A DNA stretch of 64,000 nucleotides. It comes from Tolypothrix sp. PCC 7712 (GTDB taxonomy: Bacteria; Cyanobacteriota; Cyanobacteriia; Cyanobacteriales; Nostocaceae). The translations under genes and the position numbers were made by a program. Below, in pieces: positions 7,670 through 16,145 of this stretch (positions are counted from its first letter, which is position 1; each line of letters opens with the position of its first letter). The notes beneath the pieces were generated by a model, which saw nothing but the letters and a program-made list of their open reading frames with translations, was not told where the DNA came from and ran no database searches. Location of the stretch: NCBI RefSeq assembly GCF_025860405.1, contig NZ_CP063785.1, positions 3,224,001 to 3,288,000 on the forward strand. The letters run 5' to 3'.

Positions 7670-8611
7670 TTAACCAATTAATTTTTGCCAGCTAGCAGGG
7701 CCAATAATTCCATCAGCAACTAAACTATTTTGCTTTTGGAAGTTTTTAACTATTGACTCTGTTTGTGGCCCATAAACACCATCAACATCTACTCCCAAAC
7801 GGTATTGTAAATACCTAATCACTGGGCCACCAGCATGATTTGGACGAATGATCCGTTTTGCTAATATGAGGTTTATGGCATCCCATGTAGCTTTATCAGC
7901 TGTTCCTGTTTCTGGAACTCCTGCAACTCTTTGAAATTTAGCGACTGCAGACCTTGTAGAATTACCTGATATACCATCTTCTTTTAAAGGCTTACCATTT
8001 GTATCAGTTATTTTTAGCTGATTTAAAGTTTTTTGCAGCCTTAAAACTGTGGTATCTACATTCATTTCCTCATCTGGTACTGGATTTACAGGAGTAGTTG
8101 GTAATTTACCTGTTAACCCTTTAACAATGGCATTAGCCATCGCTTCTGGTTCAAAAAGATTCATATCTTTTTGGGAATCAATAAAACAACCTTCAACTAG
8201 AATTGCAGGCATATTTGTATTTCTGAGGACATATAAGTGGGAACCACTTTTAACCCCTCGATTAAAAAATCCTAATTTGACAATTTCGTCTAATACTGGT
8301 TTGGCGATTTTTCTGCTTGTATCGCTACCAGCAAATACTTCTGTCCCATTCGCTTGTCCGTTAAAGGAATTAAAGTGAATAGAGACATATATATCTACTC
8401 TTGAAGAATTTGCTGTAGCACATCTTCTTGACAGTGAATCAGTTACTGAACTGGCTCTATCTGGTCTACAAACCACAACTTCATGCCCTAAAGCTTTTAG
8501 CTTGTTGATAACTCTATTGCCGACATCTAATGTTAAATTATCTTCAACCTTTATACCTCTAGCTCCGGTATCTGGAGGGCAATTATGTCCGCTATCAATA
8601 CCAAATTTCAT
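7670..8611 (-). CDS. N-acetylmuramoyl-L-alanine amidase with two peptidoglycan-binding domains
   Basis: The 313-residue protein should cut the amide bond between N-acetylmuramic acid and L-alanine. Residues 1-165 form an Amidase_3 domain with zinc ligands H9 (GIDSGHN), E23 (VEDN) and H79 (SIHFNSFN) and catalytic E140 (VEGCFID). Two PG_binding_1 domains follow, at about 190-250 (DGISGNSTRSAVAKFQ) and 262-312 (DVDGVYGPQTESIVKNFQ). There is no signal peptide; the chain starts directly at the first catalytic strand. The ATG is preceded by GAGGAG. Domain order, catalytic domain first, resembles phage or germination-type lytic enzymes as much as housekeeping AmiC, so an endolysin-like or non-classically exported enzyme is possible. 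Confidence 0.88.
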   Translation of the reverse strand: MKFGIDSGHNCPPDTGARGIKVEDNLTLDVGNRVINKLKALGHEVVVCRPDRASSVTDSLSRRCATANSSRVDIYVSIHFNSFNGQANGTEVFAGSDTSRKIAKPVLDEIVKLGFFNRGVKSGSHLYVLRNTNMPAILVEGCFIDSQKDMNLFEPEAMANAIVKGLTGKLPTTPVNPVPDEEMNVDTTVLRLQKTLNQLKITDTNGKPLKEDGISGNSTRSAVAKFQRVAGVPETGTADKATWDAINLILAKRIIRPNHAGGPVIRYLQYRLGVDVDGVYGPQTESIVKNFQKQNSLVADGIIGPASWQKLIG

Positions 8612-9172
8612 GTTTTTCTCCTCTACTTATTTTTATCCTACTTTAAATCATTTATCCTAGCTTAAAATAGAGTTTCTAATTTTAAAAAAGCTGAAAAAGT
8701 TTTGTATTAGCTAACTTTAACTGGCAGATGAAACCCTATTTAATGCTGACTGAATCTTAAATTTTTAACATCATTCAATCATCCTTTTTTATTCTTTCAT
8801 ATAGAGAAAAATAGATTTGACATCCTAAAAAACGTCATAGCTAGAAAAATTCTATAACATAAATGTTCCTAAAACGGCTCTAACGAGAGTCATAAAATAA
8901 ATAGCAATAGCGCAAAGGAAACTCAATGCTTTCCACTACAACAACTTGAGAATAATAGATTCCAGGAATTTAACAAAACTTTTTTTCACGTAACATCTCC
9001 CTCAAGCAGAGGTGACTACGATTTCATTTAAGATTGGTTACTATGCATGAGAAGGGGCCAGGGGAAATCGAGAAATTACTCATTACCCATTCCCTATACA
9101 AATATCTACTGGTTTAATTTGCTTGTCTTGTGTATTCTGTCTTCAGTTTAGTAGTTATGACAACAGACAGTT
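8612..9172. other. Intergenic region, no gene seen
   Basis: This 560-bp AT-rich gap separates divergent genes, so it should hold promoters for both the amidase and the SGNH hydrolase. I see only a short ATTACTCATTACCCATTCCC repeat near 9075-9095. A short open frame starting at 9130 overlaps the following gene out of frame and is not supported. Confidence 0.5.
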
Positions 9173-10783
9173 ATGACAAATATACCAAGTCCGATGTTAG
9201 ACCCAAAAACCCCGCCGGATGTGGTCGTTCGGTTACAACCAAGGAAACCCGTCACAGACCCAACGCTGGGTATTCCTGTTACAGTTACAAAAGTTGGGAC
9301 TCCCAAAAATCGGTTAGTAACATTGGGTGACTCAATTACGCAGGGTTTTCAGAGTGGAGCAATATTTAACACGCAGTTATCATATCCAGTAATTATTGCT
9401 AAAGAATTGGGTTGGGGGGAATTTCGTTTCCCTACCTACGGGGGGCCAGAAGATGGATTACCGTTGAACTTGGAACGCCTAGCCAATGACTTAGAGAAGC
9501 AATTTGGTTCTAATATTAACCCGCTAGAGTTTGTGGGGGCTGCTCTATTTTTACGTAAACAGTTAGATATTAACGAAAATTATTGGGAGCGTGGTACAGG
9601 TTCGCTGTTCCCGATTCAACAAGGTATTAACCATAACCTAGCAGTTTATGGCTGGGATTTACGTAATACGATTGCGCGGAATGCAGATATCTGTATCAAT
9701 GTGATTAAAGAAAACCCTCCCAAGGATGATTTTTTGCGGTTGATTGTGGAGAATCACAACGAACGGGCGGCGATTCGCACTCTTAACTCAGCACGGGATA
9801 ACAATGGTGTTGCACTTTCACCAGTACAAGCAGCCGCAGCCTTGGGTGATGAAGGTACACCAGATACAGAAGGAATTGAAACCCTGATTGTGTTGATTGG
9901 GGCTAATAACGCTTTAGGCAGTATTCTCACGTTTAATGTCGCATGGAGTGATACTGGCTATGAGGATATGGATATTAATGACAAATATACTGTTTGGCGA
10001 CCGATTCATTTTCAAGCCGAACTTGATAAGTTAGTGGCTGAAGTCAAAAAAATCCGCGCTCGTCATGTGATTTTTGGTACAGTACCCCACATTACGATTG
10101 TACCTTTTGCCCGTGGGGTAAACCACAAAGTTAGGCAAGGTTCTCGCTATTTTCCTTACTACACTTTGCCCTGGATTCAGGATCAAGATTTTGACCCTAA
10201 CAAACACCCAAACCTTACCGAAGCAGAAGCTAGGGCAATTGACAGTGCAATTGACCAATATAACGACTATATAACTGATGCTGTGCGTCAAGCTCGCCTG
10301 GAAGGTAGAGATTGGTATTTATTTGAAGCGGCGGGATTATTAGATAGGTTAGCATCCCGGCGTTTTTTAGAAGACCCCGCAGCTAAACCCGTGTGGTGGG
10401 ATGAACTTGGCGGTGCTTATCCTTTACCTGCTGAGTTACAAGCTTTAAACCCTGTACCAGATTCTCGCTTTTTTCTGGCTGGGCCAAAAGGTCGAACCCA
10501 AGGCGGTTTGTTTTCTTTAGATGGGATTCATCCCACTACCATTGGCTATGGCATTATTGCTCAAGAAGTGATTAAGATTATGCAGTTAGCAGGGGTGAAA
10601 TTTTATCAACAGGATGGGACAACGGAACGTCCCGGTGAGGTTCGGGTGAATTTCTCCAACTTGATTGCTGTGGATTCCCTGATTTCTCAACCACCGCGAA
10701 ACCTAATTGAGATTATGGATATTATTGGCGAACTAGACAAGAAGTTTAATATCTTAAGCAGATTGCTGAAACGGAATTATTAG
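9173..10783 (+). CDS. SGNH/GDSL hydrolase family protein
   Basis: The 536-residue protein is a probable esterase or lipase of the SGNH fold; its substrate is unknown. Block I is LVTLGDSITQG with nucleophile S54. Block III is the GANN motif in LIVLIGANNALG (about 243-254). Block V is LDGIHPTTIGYG with D450 and H453. It is longer than the usual 200-350 residues: large inserts lie between blocks I and III and between III and V, including Pro/Trp-rich loops. No signal peptide is seen. The TAG stop (10781-10783) overlaps the first bases of a MITE-like element, so the present C-terminus may have been set by that insertion. Confidence 0.75.
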   Translation: MTNIPSPMLDPKTPPDVVVRLQPRKPVTDPTLGIPVTVTKVGTPKNRLVTLGDSITQGFQSGAIFNTQLSYPVIIAKELGWGEFRFPTYGGPEDGLPLNLERLANDLEKQFGSNINPLEFVGAALFLRKQLDINENYWERGTGSLFPIQQGINHNLAVYGWDLRNTIARNADICINVIKENPPKDDFLRLIVENHNERAAIRTLNSARDNNGVALSPVQAAAALGDEGTPDTEGIETLIVLIGANNALGSILTFNVAWSDTGYEDMDINDKYTVWRPIHFQAELDKLVAEVKKIRARHVIFGTVPHITIVPFARGVNHKVRQGSRYFPYYTLPWIQDQDFDPNKHPNLTEAEARAIDSAIDQYNDYITDAVRQARLEGRDWYLFEAAGLLDRLASRRFLEDPAAKPVWWDELGGAYPLPAELQALNPVPDSRFFLAGPKGRTQGGLFSLDGIHPTTIGYGIIAQEVIKIMQLAGVKFYQQDGTTERPGEVRVNFSNLIAVDSLISQPPRNLIEIMDIIGELDKKFNILSRLLKRNY

Positions 10784-10896
10784 GGACTTCCAGAAAATCA
10801 ATTACCAAGTCTACCACAGAGAATTATTCTCTTTTCCCCCTGCTCCCTGCCCCCATGCTCAGAAAGCGATAGTATATTTTTTAGGTGGAAGTCCCT
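10782..10896. mobile_element. MITE-like element, AGGGACTTCCA family, copy 2
   Basis: A 115-bp segment starts AGGGACTTCCA and ends TGGAAGTCCCT, a perfect 11-bp inverted pair; extended ends also resemble each other (AAAAT/ATTTTTT). It matches the termini of the element at 4215-4341, while the interiors differ. Its first two bases form part of the upstream stop codon. Confidence 0.65.
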
Positions 10897-10986
10897 CAAC
10901 TCTCGCCTCGAGGTAGATATTCTGCCATCACCCTACAACCCCGTTTAAGATCCAAGTAAGTAAAGAAAGATTTCGTAGCTTACTGC

Positions 10987-13900
10987 ATGAAACGCATCGT
11001 CTTGATTGCTGGGTTTGAATCCTTTAACGCTGACTTGTACAGAAAAGCAGCTTTTTTAGCTAACTCTCGCTGTTCTGAGTTGGACATTCGAGTATTTAGC
11101 GATCGCGATATTACCACCAAGCGCCAGGAAGTAGAAGCAGCACTCCAAGACGCTGAGGTATTTTTTGGCAGCTTGCTATTTGATTATGACCAGGTTTTGT
11201 GGTTGCGCGATCGCATCTCCCAAATTCCCATCCGCTTGGTGTTTGAGTCGGCTTTGGAATTGATGAGTTTAACCAAGCTGGGCGATTTTGCCATTGGCGA
11301 TAAACCTAAAGGTATGCCTAAGCCTGTAAAATTCATTCTAGATAAATTTAGTAACGGCAGAGAAGAAGATAAACTCGCTGGTTATATTAGCTTTTTAAAA
11401 GTCGGGCCGAAATTACTTAAATATGTGCCAGTGCAGAAAGTGCAAGATTTACGCAACTGGTTAATTATCTATGGTTATTGGAATGCTGGCGGCCCTGAAA
11501 ATGTTGCTTCTCTATTTTGGACAATAGCGGAAAAATATTTAGGCTTAAAAGTTGGCGATATTCCTGCGCCTGTAGAAACTCCCAATATGGGGTTATTGCA
11601 CCCAGATTATCAAGGATTTTTTGAATCACCAAAGGCGTATTTGGAATGGTATCAGCAGAAATTCCAGGTTAACAATCCAGTTGTAGGAATTCTGCTTTAT
11701 CGCAAACATGTTATTACCAAACAACAATATATTCCCCAACTAATTCGCCGTTTTGAAGCTGCTGGGTTAATTCCTTTACCAATTTTTATCAATGGTGTAG
11801 AAGGACATGTGGCTGTCAGAGATTGGATGACAACCGATTATGAAATTCAGCAAAGACAAATAGGTAATATTGAAACTCCGTCGCTTTCTAAAGAAGCGGT
11901 AAAGGTTGATGCGATAGTCTCTACAATTGGGTTTCCTTTAGTTGGTGGCCCGGCTGGTTCAATGGAAGCAGGGCGACAAGTAGAAGTTGCTAAACGTATT
12001 TTGACTGCGAAAAATGTCCCTTATTTTGTCGCAGCACCACTATTAATTCAAGATATTTATTCTTGGACGCGTCAAGGTATTGGTGGTTTACAAAGTGTGG
12101 TGTTATACGCTTTACCTGAACTTGATGGGGCGATTGATACGGTTCCCCTTGGTGGTTTGGTAGGTGAAGATATTTATTTAGTTCCTGAACGAGTACAGCG
12201 ATTAATTGGTAGAGTCAAAAGCTGGATTAATTTACGGCAAAAACCTGCATCGGCAAGAAAAATTGCGATTATTTTATATGGGTTTCCTCCTGGTTATGGT
12301 GCTGTGGGAACGGCTGCTTTATTAAATGTACCGCGTAGTTTGTTGAAGTTTTTAGATGCATTGAAGAAACAAGGCTATGCAGTTGGAGATTTACCGGATG
12401 ATGGGGAAGAATTAATTCGCTGGGTGAAGGAAGCAGATGAAAACCCCACCCCAACCCTCCCCCGAAGTTTGCTCAACGGGGGGAACCCCCGCACGCAACT
12501 TCTCTCCGCAAGCAGGGAGGGAGTTATATCCCCCTCCGTTTACGGGGGGGTTAGGGGGGGTTCTACTGTAAATGTACAGACTCTGGAAAAATGGTTAGGA
12601 TATCTCCGCACTTCCCGTATTGAAAAACAATGGAAATCTCTGACTGGGACGGGAATTAAAACTTATGGTGATGAGTTTCAAATTGGGGGCATACAGTTAG
12701 GAAATATCTGGATTGGTGTACAGCCACCTTTGGGTTTACAAGGCGACCCGATGCGGTTAATGTTTGAGAGAGATTTAACTCCCCATCCTCAATACGCGGC
12801 TTTTTATAAATGGTTACAAAATGAGTTTCAAGCTGATGCTGTGGTTCATTTTGGAATGCATGGAACTGTAGAATGGTTACCTGGTTCTCCTTTAGGTAAT
12901 ACGGGTTATTCTTGGTCGGATATTTTGTTGGGAGATATTCCTAATTTATATATATATGCGGCGAATAATCCTTCCGAATCAATTTTGGCAAAGCGTCGCG
13001 GTTATGGGGTATTAATTTCCCATAATGTCCCGCCTTATGGTCGTGCTGGTTTGTATAAGGAATTGTTGACGCTGAGAGATTTAATTTCTGAGTATCGAGA
13101 AGATCCGCAAAAGAATTACGCCTTGAAGGAAGCTATTTGTACAAAAATTGTGGACACTGGTTTAGAAGCAGATTGTCCTTTGGAAGATGCGAAAAAGTTG
13201 GGAATTGCTTTTAGTTATGAAAATGTGAGAATGTTTAGTGCCCATGTTTTTGATGACTATTTGGTGAAGCTGTATGAGTATTTACAGATTTTAGAAAGTC
13301 GGTTGTTTTCTTCAGGTTTACATACTCTGGGTGAGGAACCAGATGAGGAAAAATTGGCGGCGTATTTAGAAGCTTATTTTGGGGAAGAACCGCAAAGAAG
13401 AGAAGGACATGAAGGAAAAGAAATCAGAGATTTGTTGAGCCAATCTACGGATGAGTTGACGAATTTATTAAGGGGTTTGAATGGGGAATATATTCCGCCT
13501 GCACCTGGTGGTGATTTATTAAGAGATGGGCCTGGTGTGTTACCTACAGGGAGAAATATTCATGCTTTAGATCCTTATAGAATGCCTTCACCTGCGGCTT
13601 ATGAAAGAGGTAGGGAAATTGCTCAAAAAATTATTGCCCAGCATTTACAAGAACATGGCAAATATCCGGAAACTGTGGCGGTAATGTTATGGGGTTTAGA
13701 TGCGATTAAAACTAAGGGTGAATCCTTGGGGATTTTATTAGAATTAGTTGGTGCTGAACCTGTAAAGGAGGGAACGGGGAGAATTGTTCGTTATGAGTTA
13801 AAACCTTTAGCTGAGGTGGGACATCCCCGGATTGATGTGTTAGGAAATCTCTCAGGAATTTTCCGCGATAGTTTTGTGAATATCATCGAATTATTAGATG

Positions 13901-14721
13901 ATTTATTTCAACGGGCTGCGGAAGCTGAGGAATCGGAAGCAGAGAATTTTATTAGAAAACACGCTTTAGCTTTAAAGGCGCAAGGTGTAGAAAATGTCTC
14001 TGCAAGATTATTTTCTAACCCAGCCGGAGATTTCGGTTCTTTGGTAAATGACCAAGTTGTTGATGGAAATTGGGAATCCGGTGAAGAGTTAGGTAATACT
14101 TGGCAAAGCCGCAATGTTTTCAGCTATGGGAGACAAGATAAAGGACAGGCTAGGCCGGAAGTGTTAAATACTTTATTGAAAACAAGCGATCGCATTGTCC
14201 AAGAAATTGATTCGGTAGAATATGGCATTACCGATATTCAAGAATATTATGCCAATACTGGTGGGTTAAAGAAAGCCGCAGAAAAACAGCGCGGTAAGAA
14301 GATTACAACCAGTTTTGTGGAAAGTTTCTCGAAAGACACCACACCCCGCAATTTAGATGATTTACTGCGAATGGAGTACCGCACGAAATTAGTCAATCCC
14401 AAATGGGCGCAAGCAATGGCTAATCAAGGTTCCGGTGGTGCGTTTGAAATCTCCCAACGCATGACAGCGTTAATCGGTTGGGGCGGTACTGCGGATTTTA
14501 CTGATGATTGGGTATATGACCAAGCTGCGGATACTTACGCCCTAGATGCAGAGATGGCGGAGAAGTTACGCAAAGCAAATCCGGAAGCATTCCGCAATAT
14601 TGTGGGCAGAATGTTAGAAGCGCACGGACGGGGTTTCTGGCAAGCTGATGAAGATAAGTTAGATAAGTTACGGCAATTGTATGAGTTAACAGATGAAGAG
14701 TTAGAAGGTGTAACAAATTAA
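10987..14721 (+). CDS. bchH: Magnesium chelatase H-subunit type protein (BchH/ChlH/CobN superfamily)
   Basis: The 1,244-residue protein belongs to the large porphyrin-binding chelatase subunits, which bind protoporphyrin (H subunit) or hydrogenobyrinate (CobN) while partner AAA ATPase subunits drive metal insertion. Visible hallmarks are an N-terminal domain of the H-subunit type (to about residue 165), the VHFGMHGTVEWLPG block around 617-630, the GDIPNLYIYAANNPSE block just after, NVPPYGRAGLYKEL, PPAPGGDLLRDGPGVLPTGRNIHALDPYRMPS, and the C-terminal HGRGFWQAD segment. It is shorter than the usual 1,330-residue housekeeping ChlH and lacks that protein's N-terminal start, so it is more likely a paralogue; which metal and tetrapyrrole it handles is open. 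Residues about 485-525 are a repeat-derived insertion. Confidence 0.85.
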   Translation: MKRIVLIAGFESFNADLYRKAAFLANSRCSELDIRVFSDRDITTKRQEVEAALQDAEVFFGSLLFDYDQVLWLRDRISQIPIRLVFESALELMSLTKLGDFAIGDKPKGMPKPVKFILDKFSNGREEDKLAGYISFLKVGPKLLKYVPVQKVQDLRNWLIIYGYWNAGGPENVASLFWTIAEKYLGLKVGDIPAPVETPNMGLLHPDYQGFFESPKAYLEWYQQKFQVNNPVVGILLYRKHVITKQQYIPQLIRRFEAAGLIPLPIFINGVEGHVAVRDWMTTDYEIQQRQIGNIETPSLSKEAVKVDAIVSTIGFPLVGGPAGSMEAGRQVEVAKRILTAKNVPYFVAAPLLIQDIYSWTRQGIGGLQSVVLYALPELDGAIDTVPLGGLVGEDIYLVPERVQRLIGRVKSWINLRQKPASARKIAIILYGFPPGYGAVGTAALLNVPRSLLKFLDALKKQGYAVGDLPDDGEELIRWVKEADENPTPTLPRSLLNGGNPRTQLLSASREGVISPSVYGGVRGGSTVNVQTLEKWLGYLRTSRIEKQWKSLTGTGIKTYGDEFQIGGIQLGNIWIGVQPPLGLQGDPMRLMFERDLTPHPQYAAFYKWLQNEFQADAVVHFGMHGTVEWLPGSPLGNTGYSWSDILLGDIPNLYIYAANNPSESILAKRRGYGVLISHNVPPYGRAGLYKELLTLRDLISEYREDPQKNYALKEAICTKIVDTGLEADCPLEDAKKLGIAFSYENVRMFSAHVFDDYLVKLYEYLQILESRLFSSGLHTLGEEPDEEKLAAYLEAYFGEEPQRREGHEGKEIRDLLSQSTDELTNLLRGLNGEYIPPAPGGDLLRDGPGVLPTGRNIHALDPYRMPSPAAYERGREIAQKIIAQHLQEHGKYPETVAVMLWGLDAIKTKGESLGILLELVGAEPVKEGTGRIVRYELKPLAEVGHPRIDVLGNLSGIFRDSFVNIIELLDDLFQRAAEAEESEAENFIRKHALALKAQGVENVSARLFSNPAGDFGSLVNDQVVDGNWESGEELGNTWQSRNVFSYGRQDKGQARPEVLNTLLKTSDRIVQEIDSVEYGITDIQEYYANTGGLKKAAEKQRGKKITTSFVESFSKDTTPRNLDDLLRMEYRTKLVNPKWAQAMANQGSGGAFEISQRMTALIGWGGTADFTDDWVYDQAADTYALDAEMAEKLRKANPEAFRNIVGRMLEAHGRGFWQADEDKLDKLRQLYELTDEELEGVTN
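12441..12562 (+). repeat. In-frame intergenic-type repeat inside the chelatase gene
   Basis: AACCCCACCCCAACCCTCCC opens a C-rich/G-rich stretch that encodes PTPTLPRSLLNGG...YGGVRGGS. It shares the block CCCGAAGTTTGCTCAACGGG, on the opposite strand, with the intergenic element at 33.1 kb. The length keeps the reading frame, adding about 40 residues absent from the neighbouring conserved sequence. Confidence 0.75.
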
Positions 14722-14755
14722 ATCCTCGTGACACAGGTAAATGAAAAAATTAATA

Positions 14756-14795
14756 CCCACTTAACTTACGCAACAAGTTGCGTAAGTTAAGTGGG
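14756..14795 (+). terminator. 19-bp perfect hairpin after the chelatase gene
   Basis: CCCACTTAACTTACGCAAC and its exact reverse complement are separated by two bases. The hairpin starts 35 bp after the stop codon. It lacks a clear T-run, so it may be a repeat element (it contains CTTACGCAA, as in the 1296 element) as well as, or instead of, a terminator. Confidence 0.45.
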
Positions 14796-14948
14796 GGCTA
14801 CGCATTTATTGTAGTTGGGGAAGTGCTTTAGCCCAGCTTAACGAAGTTATCACCTTTCGGTAATTTTGAGGAATGCGATCGCAAAGTTAAACTTTTCTCC
14901 TATTCTGCAAGAGATAATTACAAGGCGGAAATGAGTTAAAAAACAGTC

Positions 14949-16145
14949 ATGACACGCCTAATTTTCATTACAGAAAGATTTGCGCCTGATTTGGGTGGTT
15001 TGGCTAGGAGTGCAACGCGGTTGGTGGGGACGCTGTTGCAACTGGGTGTAGATATTGATGTTGTGACTTGGAGTCGTTATTTACAACCAGGTGAGGTTTT
15101 ACCACCGGAAACTAAAGAAGCAAATATTCGTGTTTATCGTATCGGGTTATACCGTCATTGGGATATGACGATGCCTCATACATTAAATGTTCTGGAATGG
15201 TTACATTCTGCGTCTGGTTATGATGCTGTATGGGGACATTATTTGTTTCCCAGTGGTTTTTTGGCTACTTGGTTTGCTGCACTTGTAGGATTACCTAGTA
15301 CAGTTAGCGCCCGTGGTAATGATATTGACCGCGAAATGTTTCCGCCGGGAGATTTTGCCCGTTTACAATGGACGCTACAACACGCCAAGGTGGTTACGGC
15401 GGTAAGTGCTGATATGTCGCGCAAAATTCAGCTACTTAGTGGGCGGGATGATGTGTTGGTGTTGAAAAATGCGGTTGATACAGAAATATTTTCTTTGCAG
15501 AACAACCCCACCCCCAGCCCTTCCCCGCAAGCGAGGAGGGGGGAAGGAATTACTAGGGAGTCTTTGGGAATTGCAGCAGATGAGGTTATTTTGGGATTTT
15601 GTGGGGAATTGCGGGAGAAAAAAGGGCAGCAGTTTTTATTGAATGCTTTAACGACAGTTCGACAAGTGCATTCTGCTTGTTTGCTAATTATTGGTGAGGT
15701 AAGGGCTTCTCAAGAATCTGTGCTGCAATTGTATAAGACTAATCAGCCAGAAAATGCCCAGCGAATAATTATCACAGGACATTTACCAAATCTGGAGGCG
15801 GTGGCTGAGTATCTACGCTTGTGTGATGTTTATCTCCAGCCTTCACTGTGGGAGGGTATGCCAAATGCGTTGTTAGAAGCAATGGCTTGTGGTTGTGGTT
15901 GTATCGCCAGTGATGCGGGTGGGATACCGGAGGTGATTACACATGGTAAAAACGGCTTTTTACTACCGCGATCGCATTTGCATAAGCTGGGTGAGGCGGT
16001 GTTAGAATTCTTGGCGATGACAACTGAAGAAAAAAATCCCATTCGCCAAGCTGCACGCGATCGCATTTTAACTGAATATTCCCTCGCTCAAGAAAAGTTG
16101 CAACTTCAAACTTTGATGGTGCGGTTGATTCCCAATTCTGTATAA
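14949..16145 (+). CDS. GT4-type glycosyltransferase
   Basis: The 398-residue protein is a retaining glycosyltransferase of the GT-B fold. The N-terminal half has FAPDLGGLARSATRLV, the glycine-rich acceptor-side loop. The C-terminal donor domain has GFCGELREKKGQQFLLNAL and the signature LQPSLWEGMPNALLEAMACGCGCIASDAGGIPEVI (about 295-329). The substrate is unknown; exopolysaccharide or envelope glycan synthesis is a reasonable guess. Residues about 186-200 (NNPTPSPSPQARRGEG) are a repeat-derived in-frame insertion at the junction of the two domains. Its 3' end overlaps the convergent neighbour by 40 bp. The start is an ATG. Confidence 0.85.
   Translation: MTRLIFITERFAPDLGGLARSATRLVGTLLQLGVDIDVVTWSRYLQPGEVLPPETKEANIRVYRIGLYRHWDMTMPHTLNVLEWLHSASGYDAVWGHYLFPSGFLATWFAALVGLPSTVSARGNDIDREMFPPGDFARLQWTLQHAKVVTAVSADMSRKIQLLSGRDDVLVLKNAVDTEIFSLQNNPTPSPSPQARRGEGITRESLGIAADEVILGFCGELREKKGQQFLLNALTTVRQVHSACLLIIGEVRASQESVLQLYKTNQPENAQRIIITGHLPNLEAVAEYLRLCDVYLQPSLWEGMPNALLEAMACGCGCIASDAGGIPEVITHGKNGFLLPRSHLHKLGEAVLEFLAMTTEEKNPIRQAARDRILTEYSLAQEKLQLQTLMVRLIPNSV
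15504..15548 (+). repeat. In-frame CCCCACCCCCAGCCC repeat inside the glycosyltransferase gene
   Basis: The segment encodes PTPSPSPQARRGEG, the familiar translation of a cyanobacterial C-rich intergenic repeat. It sits in the interdomain linker, where insertion is tolerated, and keeps the frame. Confidence 0.75.

Noticed and set aside
9130-9330. Short frame overlapping the start of the SGNH hydrolase
   Set aside because: It is out of frame with a well-supported gene and has no domain.
10987-14721. Housekeeping ChlH identity
   Set aside because: Length and N-terminus differ from the usual 1,330-residue ChlH, so it is called an H-type paralogue rather than the main ChlH.
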